Origin: Gammaproteobacteria bacterium
Lineage (GTDB): Bacteria > Pseudomonadota > Gammaproteobacteria > Chromatiales > Chromatiaceae
Direction: 5' to 3'
NCBI GenBank assembly: GCA_030594925.1
Contig: JAUVEG010000090.1
Coordinates: forward strand, 1 to 5,990
Length of the DNA stretch: 5,990 nt
A model generated the notes under the pieces. It ran no database searches. It was not told where the DNA came from and worked only from the letters and a program-made list of their open reading frames with translations. Position 1 is the first letter of the stretch. The number at the start of each line of letters is the position of its first letter. Shown piece after piece: positions 1 through 5,238 of this stretch. Made by a program: the position numbers and the translations under genes.

Positions 1-30
1 TTCACGTGGGAGCATTGTATATAAAAACAT

Positions 31-1410
31 TCAACATTCTGTAATACTTACCGCAAGCCCACCTAAAGATGTTTCCTTGTATTTTTCAGACATCTCCAGT
101 CCTGTTTGCTTCATGGCGGCAATACAATTATCCAGGGGCATAAAGTGATGACCGCTGCCCCGGATTGCAAGAGAAGCCGCTGTATATGCCTTGATAGCGC
201 CAAAACCATTCCGCTCGATGCAGGGCACCTGAACGAGACCCTTAACCGGGTCGCAGGTCATGCCGAGATGGTGTTCCAGGGCAATCTCTGCTGCATTCTC
301 GACTTGTTCAGCTGTGCCGCCACGCACCGCACACAAACCGGCAGCCGCCATGGCGGCTGCGGAACCCACCTCGCCCTGACACCCTACTTCAGCCCCTGAA
401 ATTGAGCTTCTATGCTTAATAATGCCACCGATCGCACTGGCTGTGAGAAGAAACTCCCAGACCTGTTCATTCGTTCCGGCTTCATGCTTTACAAAATAAA
501 AGAGAACAGCGGGTATTACCCCGGCGGCACCATTCGTGGGAGCAGTTACCACCATATTCCCGGCTGCATTCTCTTCATTCACCGCCATGGCATACGCACA
601 CAGCCAATCGTTGAGATTGGTTTCAGCCGGATTATCCTTGAGTTGTTCGTACAGGTTCTTTGCTCGCCGAGGCAAGTCAAGGCCTCCGGGTAGCGTGCCT
701 TGAGCAATCAACCCCTTTTCAATACAACGCTGCATTGCTTGCCAGATTGCATCAAGTCCGCGATTCAGCGTTTTTTCTGACATGTCTGCGAGTTCATTGA
801 CCTGCTTCATGTGCGAAATGGACAGCTTACTGTCGATGGACATTTGCATCATCGAATTCGCAGAATCAAATGGATATGGGTATGAAGCAGAAGGCTCCAT
901 TTTAAGGGGCGCAAGCACTGTATTGATTTCAGAAAGCGTACTAATAAAACCGCCGCCAATGGAAAAATAGGTTTCAGAAAGTAAAACCTCCTCAGCCTGC
1001 CCAACCAGTTCAAAGATCATTCCATTTGGATGCTCTGGAAGTGGCGCACCTTGATCAAAAATAATATCTTCCTTTGGAGAAAACATGATTGTATGAGTAT
1101 CGTCTACCGCAATGGAGCGACTCTTCCAGATGCGGTTGACTAAGGCATCGACATCCTGACCTGCCAATCTCTCAGCGGAGTAGCCATGCAGTCCCAAGGT
1201 AACTGCACGATCAGTAGCATGGCCCTTGCCGGTGTAGGCCAAAGAGCCCTTGAGGGTGCACCGAAAATAAAAGTCATCTGCATGCTGATGTGCCAAAACA
1301 AATTCCATGCTACGGCCAACAAAATCTTTAGCGGCCACCATGGGGCCGATAGTATGGGAACTGGAAGGTCCAATCCCGATTTTAAAAAGGTCAAGAACAC
1401 TGATAAACAT
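31..1410 (-). CDS. sdaA: L-serine ammonia-lyase (L-serine dehydratase), iron-sulfur dependent, one-chain type
   Basis: This 459-residue cytoplasmic enzyme converts L-serine to pyruvate and ammonia using an oxygen-sensitive [4Fe-4S] cluster. The N-terminal beta domain (about residues 1-160) opens with the family signature GIGPSSSHTIGP (12-23). The alpha domain (about 190-455) contains APTNGAAGVIP (290-300), SGAEVGCQGEVG (338-349) and TCDPVKGLVQVPCIER (385-400). Cys344, Cys386 and Cys397 sit where the cluster ligands lie in the family. The chain ends in Cys459; in the Legionella one-chain enzyme the terminal cysteine reaches into the active site and binds the cluster. Length is normal and the frame is intact. 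The start agrees with the SdaA N-terminus (MFISVLDLFK), although no strong Shine-Dalgarno sequence precedes it. The gene seems to stand alone: a 240-base gap separates it from the upstream same-strand gene, and no serine transporter is in view. The family assignment is firm; regulation is not visible. Confidence 0.97.
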   Translation of the reverse strand: MFISVLDLFKIGIGPSSSHTIGPMVAAKDFVGRSMEFVLAHQHADDFYFRCTLKGSLAYTGKGHATDRAVTLGLHGYSAERLAGQDVDALVNRIWKSRSIAVDDTHTIMFSPKEDIIFDQGAPLPEHPNGMIFELVGQAEEVLLSETYFSIGGGFISTLSEINTVLAPLKMEPSASYPYPFDSANSMMQMSIDSKLSISHMKQVNELADMSEKTLNRGLDAIWQAMQRCIEKGLIAQGTLPGGLDLPRRAKNLYEQLKDNPAETNLNDWLCAYAMAVNEENAAGNMVVTAPTNGAAGVIPAVLFYFVKHEAGTNEQVWEFLLTASAIGGIIKHRSSISGAEVGCQGEVGSAAAMAAAGLCAVRGGTAEQVENAAEIALEHHLGMTCDPVKGLVQVPCIERNGFGAIKAYTAASLAIRGSGHHFMPLDNCIAAMKQTGLEMSEKYKETSLGGLAVSITEC

Positions 1411-1650
1411 TAGATATTTTTTGAATCTCGCTTATTACTTATTCAACGAATTGACGTTCCCATAACATGAAGAACTCAGAAACAGAAGAGAATCACTGCA
1501 CGCACACTCTTTTTATTAGTTTACCGCCAATTTCGTACAGTTGAGAATCGGTTTGCAGCAGATAGTCACAAAATCATGATCTTTTGTTCATCAGCTTTCT
1601 TGACACTTTTTCTGGCTTGCTTAACTTGTATTCTATGCAGGTATAAGTCG
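1411..1650. other. Intergenic region upstream of sdaA, no gene seen
   Basis: These 240 bases lie between the start of sdaA and the stop of the next minus-strand gene, so they should hold the sdaA promoter and perhaps a terminator for the unit at 1651-2512. I see no convincing -35/-10 pair in either direction and no GC-rich hairpin followed by a T run. The only symmetry noticed is a weak AT-rich inverted repeat, ACAAAA at 1568-1573 against TTTTGT at 1582-1587. Plus-strand frames here lack family resemblance and a good ribosome binding site. Confidence 0.5.
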
Positions 1651-2157
1651 TCAAATGTGCAACGCCTCGATAGTCCATCCTACGCCGCCTGGATACGCCT
1701 CAGGATGATGACGGGTAACCACCTGGTCAATCTCACGAACACGCCAATGGGGAACATCCACCATGAGCAGTATCTCGCCATGACTCAGCGCACCACAAAA
1801 CTGATCAAGATGCACCCTGGGGATCTTGCTGACAAAGTAATTTCCCAGCAATACATTTGCCGTGGCAACGAACAGCCCTGATAACGCCAGGTACCATGAA
1901 CTTGAAAAAGCCGCAAACAGGATCAGCCCCAATGCTATGAAGAAAATCAACAGATTCACGCCCCAAAACCAGGACTCCAGTTTTGCGCCAAAATCGCTAC
2001 TCTGGCGTGCTGTAGCTAAAGGCAAACCATCGAGATCAACGCCATCTTTTGCCAGGGTATGCATCCGTCCATAGTCGATACCTTTCTTTTTCAACTCGTC
2101 CACTACAGCCTGCACCTGAGGTTTTTCAGGAAACAAATAAAAAAGCCTGCGCAACAT
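1651..2157 (-). CDS. Two-helix membrane protein, DUF1269-like
   Basis: This 168-residue protein has a soluble N-terminal segment (1-60), two hydrophobic helices (about 64-84 and 87-108) and a soluble C-terminal segment (109-168), so it is probably an inner-membrane hairpin with both tails on one side. The flanking parts resemble the DUF1269 / general-stress-17M-like pattern: an opening LFYLFPEK, then VVDELKKKGID and the LAKDGVDLDGLP stretch, and a tail with GEILLMVDVP (127-136) followed by a helix and RHHPEA (149-154). Relatives I recall carry a glycine-rich segment in the middle, whereas this one has ordinary bulky TM helices, so it would be a divergent member. The start is fixed by a GGAGGT box five bases upstream. 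It follows the 105-residue gene by 37 bases on the same strand and is probably co-transcribed with it. The biochemical role of the family is not settled. The gene is almost surely real; the family call is moderate and made from memory of the pattern. Confidence 0.85.
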   Translation of the reverse strand: MLRRLFYLFPEKPQVQAVVDELKKKGIDYGRMHTLAKDGVDLDGLPLATARQSSDFGAKLESWFWGVNLLIFFIALGLILFAAFSSSWYLALSGLFVATANVLLGNYFVSKIPRVHLDQFCGALSHGEILLMVDVPHWRVREIDQVVTRHHPEAYPGGVGWTIEALHI

Positions 2158-2162
2158 ATTGC

Positions 2163-2168
2163 ACCTCC
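2163..2168 (-). promoter_or_regulatory. Strong ribosome binding site for the 168-residue membrane protein
   Basis: On the minus strand GGAGGT lies five bases before the ATG at 2157. It fixes the start of the gene and supports it being translated. Confidence 0.8.
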
Positions 2169-2194
2169 GTATAGATCGTCTTCACTCCACTCCT

Positions 2195-2512
2195 TCATCC
2201 ACCTCGATCATCCTCATCAGTCGCTGCAAATGGCAAGCAGTGATTGGGATGATTTAGCGGCATGTTGATGAAAGCCTTGCGGGTTGCTTCTGTATCGAAA
2301 TAAATCGTCAGATCACCGTCCACCAGGGATGGATGACTCGTGGCATTATCGATATCATGCCCGGTCATGGGGTCGGTCGTGCTGATGCGAAAATCCGGCT
2401 CGTGCAATCGGCGGCTCTGCGTCTTATCGCGCGGCAATGGATCGGAAGCAACCCAATTCAGATATTCGAATTTGATGGCAGACGCCATTTCTGCGGGTAA
2501 AGTTATGGACAT
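2195..2512 (-). CDS. Hypothetical 105-residue soluble protein, first gene of a two-gene unit
   Basis: I do not recognise this protein. It has no signal peptide, no hydrophobic segment long enough to cross a membrane, and one cysteine (Cys92). The first 30 residues look helix-forming (AEMASAIKFEYLNW, then SDPLPRDK). The middle is polar with several Asp/His residues (FRISTTDPMTGHDIDN, 41-56). A more conserved-looking core, GDLTIYFDTEATRKAFINMP (66-85), reads as a beta strand followed by a helix. The tail is acidic (ATDEDDRGG). A clear AGGAG box six bases before the ATG fixes the start. The neighbouring 168-residue membrane protein follows after 37 bases on the same strand, so the two are likely made together and may work together. 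The good ribosome binding site and the unbroken frame argue for a real gene. The function is unknown. Confidence 0.75.
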   Translation of the reverse strand: MSITLPAEMASAIKFEYLNWVASDPLPRDKTQSRRLHEPDFRISTTDPMTGHDIDNATSHPSLVDGDLTIYFDTEATRKAFINMPLNHPNHCLPFAATDEDDRGG

Positions 2513-2589
2513 GATGATCTCCTGCTATCTATCGCCTGTCGATCCGTAGTAGCGACAAACATCAAAGTTGCTGCATGAATCGTTTTCAT
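2503..2589 (-). CDS. Possible 28-residue leader ORF overlapping the next gene's start
   Basis: On the minus strand a GGGAG box (2598-2602) stands eight bases before an ATG at 2589. That ATG opens 28 codons beginning MKTIHAATLMFVATTDRQAI. The TAA stop (2503-2505) lies inside the first codons of the 105-residue gene, in another frame, so the ribosome would cross that gene's own AGGAG box and start. The arrangement would suit translational coupling or a leader peptide. The product matches nothing I know, and the frame could be open by chance. Confidence 0.3.
   Translation of the reverse strand: MKTIHAATLMFVATTDRQAIDSRRSSCP
2519..2523 (-). promoter_or_regulatory. Ribosome binding site for the 105-residue protein
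   Basis: AGGAG on the minus strand lies six bases before the ATG at 2512. It decides the start of this unrecognised gene. Confidence 0.7.
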
Positions 2590-2610
2590 GGCTCATTCTC
2601 CCAAGTGTTA

Positions 2611-2637
2611 ATCATAAGTCTAAAGAAGTACTTGCAA
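2611..2637 (-). promoter_or_regulatory. Candidate sigma-70 promoter for the two-gene unit at 1651-2512
   Basis: Read on the minus strand, TTGCAA (2632-2637) and TATGAT (2611-2616) are separated by 15 bases and point toward the leader ORF and the 105-residue gene. The -10 box differs from TATAAT at one position. The -35 box is imperfect and the spacer is two bases short of the optimum. The -35 box lies inside the terminal repeat of the adjacent MITE-like element. This is a motif-only prediction. Confidence 0.3.
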
Positions 2638-2749
2638 AACTCACAAAAACTGTCATTTCGACTGAAAGGAGAAATCTTAACTTATTGATAAATAAGATCT
2701 CTCACATTCGTTCGAGATGACAAAACTCACTAATTACGAGTTTTGCAAG
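2631..2749. mobile_element. Palindromic MITE-like element, about 120 bp
   Basis: A perfect 12-bp inverted repeat bounds the element: CTTGCAAAACTC at 2631-2642 and GAGTTTTGCAAG at 2738-2749. Inside it a second, imperfect inverted repeat runs from TGTCATTTCGA (start 2651) to CGAGATGACA (end 2722), meeting near 2680-2693, so the whole segment could fold into one long hairpin. The inner arms resemble the GTCATTTCGA...GAGAAATCT palindromes scattered through many bacterial genomes. The right end, read inward from 2755, begins GAGCCTCTTGCAAAAC, which is close to the ends of IS5-family elements such as IS1106 (GAGACCTTTGCAAAA). There is no transposase gene inside, so movement would depend on an enzyme supplied elsewhere. 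The left end has lost the matching GAGCC bases and I see no clear target duplication. That suggests an old or degraded copy. Confidence 0.65.
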
Positions 2750-2883
2750 AGGCTCTAAATGCTCTCTCTTACATAATTTTAGACATTATGAATGAGAATT
2801 AATTGCAACAAATTGTGTTGGATTGCTTTGATAATCAACTTTGCCACCTCAGTCGCACACGAAAGATAATGGAAAGAAATGAG

Positions 2884-3051
2884 ATGACCAGCAAACCAAG
2901 TGCAAGGAGTGTCCGATTCGGCTACGGAATCATGACGCTGACTACGGATGACGAAACAGATCAAACGGTCTATGTGTGTCCGGAGTGTGGCGCCCCGATG
3001 ATCATCATTGAGACATTTGTGCGTCAACACGCTCCCAATACGATAAAATAA
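2884..3051 (+). CDS. Small zinc-ribbon protein, possible IS91-type transposase tail remnant
   Basis: The reading frame gives 55 residues from an ATG at 2884, which has GGAAAG seven bases upstream. The same frame is open back to a TTG at 2803 (82 residues) and contains another ATG at 2869, but neither has a better ribosome binding site. The C-terminal half holds YVCPECGAPMIIIETF, a CxxC half-site followed by a hydrophobic strand. This resembles the end of IS91-family transposases, which often finish with a Cys-Pro-x-Cys-Gly-Gly-x-Met-x-x-Ile-Glu-x-Phe pattern. Only two cysteines are present, so zinc binding would need a partner or dimer. None of the catalytic part of a transposase can be seen upstream. 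It ends five bases before the lipoprotein gene, which lacks its own good ribosome binding site, so the two may be translationally coupled. It is either a transposase fragment or a small independent protein; I cannot decide which. Confidence 0.45.
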   Translation: MTSKPSARSVRFGYGIMTLTTDDETDQTVYVCPECGAPMIIIETFVRQHAPNTIK

Positions 3052-3056
3052 CCGCT

Positions 3057-3746
3057 ATGAAAGTATTTACATCCCTCCTTTATATCTGCATCGTGGCGCT
3101 TACGCTGTCAGGCTGTGTCACTTCCCAGACACAGAAGCTTGAATCCATGTCTGATGACTCCATCTGTGAGTTGCTGGGACCGGAGTGGAGCAGCACTCCT
3201 GAAGAGAAGAATCTCTTGAGAAGAGAGTTGGGGCGTCGCGGCGTGATTTGTGATCACGGCCGCTTTATTGCGCACAAGCGCCAGCGTTACCAGCCGGCAT
3301 CCGTCAACAGCCCCTCAAAGAGATTGGCGCATGCATCAGCACAAAATAATCTGCAGGATCTGAATGCCATCCGCCTGAAAAAAGTGAGCGGCGTTTACAA
3401 GATACCGGTACAGATTAATGATGCCGTCATCGTAAGCCTGATCATAGACAGTGGTGCAGCTGACATGATGCTGTCGCCCAAAGTAGCCAATATTTTGCTA
3501 CGCAGCGGCACTTTAACAGAACAGGAGTTCCTGCCGAGGCAGGTCTACCGACTGGCTGATGGATCAAAAAAGAAGCATATGCGGGCCAGACTGCGGTCGG
3601 TTACTCTTGGAAATCGCACCTTCAGGGATGTCACTTTCAGTATTTCCGAGTCTGATGACTCACCGATGTTGCTTGGGCAGAGTCTGCTGGAGAGGCTGGG
3701 GAAATATACGATTGATTATCACAACGGGGTGTTGCTGTTTGAGTGA
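3057..3746 (+). CDS. Lipoprotein with retropepsin-like aspartic protease domain
   Basis: This 229-residue protein starts with a lipoprotein signal peptide: MK, a hydrophobic stretch, and the lipobox LSGC with Cys20 as the lipidated residue. Val at +2 suggests the outer membrane. Residues 30-70 carry a small motif, SDDSICELLG then RRELGRRGVIC, of a kind seen in other short lipoproteins (a D/E-x-x-x-L-C helix and an EL-x-x-RG-x-x-C end). A polar linker (71-105) follows. The single protease-like lobe (about 110-229) has the catalytic-type motif LIIDSGAA with Asp131, Ser132, Gly133, and later MLLGQSLLERLG (204-215), the conserved G-x-x-hL-x-x-hG-like end of clan AA proteases. One lobe gives one aspartate, so activity would need a homodimer, as in retropepsins. 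A periplasmic peptidase role is inferred; substrates are unknown. No Shine-Dalgarno sequence precedes the ATG, and the upstream small gene ends five bases away, which suggests coupling. Confidence 0.88.
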   Translation: MKVFTSLLYICIVALTLSGCVTSQTQKLESMSDDSICELLGPEWSSTPEEKNLLRRELGRRGVICDHGRFIAHKRQRYQPASVNSPSKRLAHASAQNNLQDLNAIRLKKVSGVYKIPVQINDAVIVSLIIDSGAADMMLSPKVANILLRSGTLTEQEFLPRQVYRLADGSKKKHMRARLRSVTLGNRTFRDVTFSISESDDSPMLLGQSLLERLGKYTIDYHNGVLLFE

Positions 3747-3755
3747 TATACAATT

Positions 3756-3780
3756 CGCGGTCAGATGACCGCTCCTACAA
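3756..3780 (-). repeat. REP element with GTAG head
   Basis: Read on the minus strand the sequence is TTGTAGGAGCGGTCA, a two-base turn, then TGACCGCG. The 7-bp stem is at 3757-3763 and 3766-3772, and the GTAG tetranucleotide at 3775-3778. A GTAG head beside a short GC stem is the classic layout of gammaproteobacterial REP sequences mobilised by REP-associated tyrosine transposases. It begins ten bases after the lipoprotein stop and could also slow or end transcription or protect that mRNA's 3' end. Confidence 0.7.
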
Positions 3781-3838
3781 GATCAGAACAGAGGAGAGAT
3801 CTATAAGGAAAATCTGACGAGTCCACGGGATGGGGGTT

Positions 3839-3896
3839 CGGGGGAAGGGTAAACTGGGTGCCTGCCGTAACATATTAATAGTTGGCCCTTCCCCCG
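3839..3896. repeat. GC-rich inverted repeat, 11-bp perfect arms
   Basis: CGGGGGAAGGG (3839-3849) is the exact reverse complement of CCCTTCCCCCG (3886-3896), with a 36-base loop. Just outside, CCACGGG at 3823-3829 can instead pair with the CCCGTGG at 3893-3899, so the left side offers two competing partners for one right arm. No reading frame or known RNA family was recognised in it. There is no T run after the stem on either strand, so a simple terminator is unlikely. Confidence 0.5.
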
Positions 3897-3909
3897 TGGA
3901 ATAACTTGC

Positions 3910-3955
3910 AGGAATGCTCTGGTCGAGGCGCGAAGCGACTTGATCAGAGCTTCCT
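3910..3955. terminator. Long hairpin at the truB stop, candidate terminator or intergenic repeat
   Basis: GCTCTGGTCGAGGCGC (3916-3931) pairs with GCGACTTGATCAGAGC (3935-3950) around a GAA loop: sixteen positions with one mismatch and two G-U pairs. The outer bases AGGAA and TTCCT extend the stem by five pairs if T3915 bulges out, which carries it to the first base of the truB stop triplet. It lies between convergent genes, so it could end transcription from both sides. The T tract is poor in both directions (TTCCTT on plus), so an intergenic repeat or mRNA-protecting stem is equally possible. Confidence 0.45.
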
Positions 3956-4869
3956 TATGTCAACATCAGGCGGCGCGGTGCGACCATGCCGTTTTCGTCG
4001 ATGACGCCGGCGCCGAGGAATTGATCTTCATTATCGTAAATACGCACCCAGCCGGAAGCCGGGAGAGTGGATGCAGTAACGGCTTGCCCCTGCTTGAGAT
4101 AGTGAGATGCATCAGCGCCCAGTTTTACTGCGGGCCAGTGCATCAGGCTGCTGTCGATCGGCAGTAGCAATTGATCAAGCGCCTGTAGTTCTCCTTCAAG
4201 CCCGTGACTCTGTACCTGTTCCAGTGTGACCATCGCAGAGTCGTCAAAGGGTCCGACCGCCGTGCGTCTAAGCGCTGCAACATGGCCGCCGCAACCGAGT
4301 TCTTCACCGATATCTTCAGCAAGTGTGCGCACATAGGTTCCCTTGGAGCAGTGAATATCCAGCTCCAACAGGTCATCATGCAGGGAGACAAGAGCGATTG
4401 AAAAGATGGTAATGCGGCGAGTTTTGCGTTCAACCACCTTGCCTTCGCGCGCCAGCTTGTAGAGGCGTTCACCCTTGTGCTTGACGGCGGAGTACATTGG
4501 AGGAAGCTGCTCGATTTCACCGATAAATTGCTGCAGTACAGCGGTAACGCTCTCCTGCGTGACACCCTCGACAGCGCGTGTTTCAATGACCTCACCTTCA
4601 GCATCCGCCGTGGTTGTCTTTTCGCCCAGTTTGATTGTGGTCAGATAGCGTTTGTCGGCATCGAGCAGAAATGCCGATGCCTTGGTTGCCGCTCCCAGAC
4701 AGATGGGCAGCAGTCCCGTTGCGAGTGGATCAAGACTTCCCGTGTGACCCGCCTTATCCGCTTTATAGAAGCGTTTCACACGCTGCAGCGCGGCATTCGA
4801 AGTTAAGTTGAGGGGTTTATCCAATAACAGAATGCCGCTGATGTTGCGGCCCTTGCGACGTCGCGCCAT
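3955..4869 (-). CDS. truB: tRNA pseudouridine(55) synthase
   Basis: TruB isomerises U55 in the T-loop of nearly all elongator tRNAs to pseudouridine and also acts as a tRNA-folding chaperone in the cytoplasm. The 304-residue length is normal. The N-terminal catalytic domain shows GILLLDKPLNLTSN (12-25), then AGHTGSLDPLATGLLPICLG (40-59) with catalytic Asp47, DKRY (72-75) with the stacking tyrosine, and CSKGTYVRTLAEDIGEELGC (174-193) including the conserved Arg181. The C-terminal part (about 245-304) fits the PUA-like domain, ending in APRRLMLT. The gene begins six bases after the rbfA stop, with only a weak ribosome binding site, which fits translation within the infB-rbfA-truB operon. Downstream there is no rpsO; a hairpin abuts the stop codon. 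Confidence 0.97.
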   Translation of the reverse strand: MARRRKGRNISGILLLDKPLNLTSNAALQRVKRFYKADKAGHTGSLDPLATGLLPICLGAATKASAFLLDADKRYLTTIKLGEKTTTADAEGEVIETRAVEGVTQESVTAVLQQFIGEIEQLPPMYSAVKHKGERLYKLAREGKVVERKTRRITIFSIALVSLHDDLLELDIHCSKGTYVRTLAEDIGEELGCGGHVAALRRTAVGPFDDSAMVTLEQVQSHGLEGELQALDQLLLPIDSSLMHWPAVKLGADASHYLKQGQAVTASTLPASGWVRIYDNEDQFLGAGVIDENGMVAPRRLMLT

Positions 4870-4875
4870 AACAAT

Positions 4876-5238
4876 CTACTCGCTATCTTTGTGCGCATCT
4901 TCCGCAACCGCTTTTTCAATCAGCGATTGCAGATTATTGCCGTAGTCAATACTGGTATCAATAACAAATTGAAGTTCAGGCATGGTACGCAACTTGCTGT
5001 TTTTGCCCAACTCATGGCGCAGATGGCCTGCGGCCTGCTGCAAAATCTTGCGATTCTCTTCGGCATCGCCATCAAGAACCGTAAAGTAGATTTTTGCATA
5101 GGAGAGATCCCGCGTCACCCTGGCCTCATGGATCGTAATCATGGCGAGCCGCGGATCTTTCAGTTTCGGCACCAACTCAGAGAGATGCCGTTGAATCGCG
5201 ACACCGATACGCTCCGCACGGCTGAATTCAACAGGCAT
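4876..5238 (-). CDS. rbfA: 30S ribosome-binding factor A
   Basis: RbfA binds the immature 30S subunit near the 5' end of 16S rRNA. It is needed for late 16S processing and for growth in the cold. The 120-residue protein has the family's opening, EFSRAERIGVAIQRHLSELV (4-23), the strand-rich middle DPRLAMITIHEARVTRDLSY (28-47), and the KH-type helix-kink-helix AAGHLRHELGKNSKLRTMPE (69-88), followed by LQFVIDTSIDYG. The acidic tail (VAEDAHKDSE) is short, as is usual. Its ATG shares one base with the infB TGA stop (TGATG), a tight coupling. The sequence just before it contains AGAGAG as a modest ribosome binding site inside the end of infB. Confidence 0.97.
   Translation of the reverse strand: MPVEFSRAERIGVAIQRHLSELVPKLKDPRLAMITIHEARVTRDLSYAKIYFTVLDGDAEENRKILQQAAGHLRHELGKNSKLRTMPELQFVIDTSIDYGNNLQSLIEKAVAEDAHKDSE

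Noticed and set aside
106..970. Open plus-strand frames of 60-100 codons opposite sdaA
   Set aside because: They are antisense to a firmly identified gene, have no family resemblance and no convincing start signals.
1568..1587. ACAAAA/TTTTGT inverted repeat as a terminator
   Set aside because: Six A-T-rich pairs around an eight-base loop are too weak, and no clean T run follows on the relevant strand.
1600..1640. TTGACA and TATTCT on the plus strand as a promoter
   Set aside because: The two boxes are 23 bases apart, too far for a sigma-70 promoter, and no plus-strand gene follows.
2779..3030. Minus-strand 83-codon frame opposite the zinc-ribbon gene
   Set aside because: It has no ribosome binding site or family resemblance, and the plus-strand frame holds the recognisable CPECG motif.
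3811..3850. CTGACGAGTCC followed by GGGGGAAG, recalling a hammerhead ribozyme core
   Set aside because: The sequence between CTGACGA and the GAA-like bases cannot form stem II, there is no proper GAAA, and no partner strands for stems I and III were found.
4143..4806. Other open frames within truB on both strands
   Set aside because: Their composition is that of out-of-frame translation of truB; truB is intact and accounts for the region.
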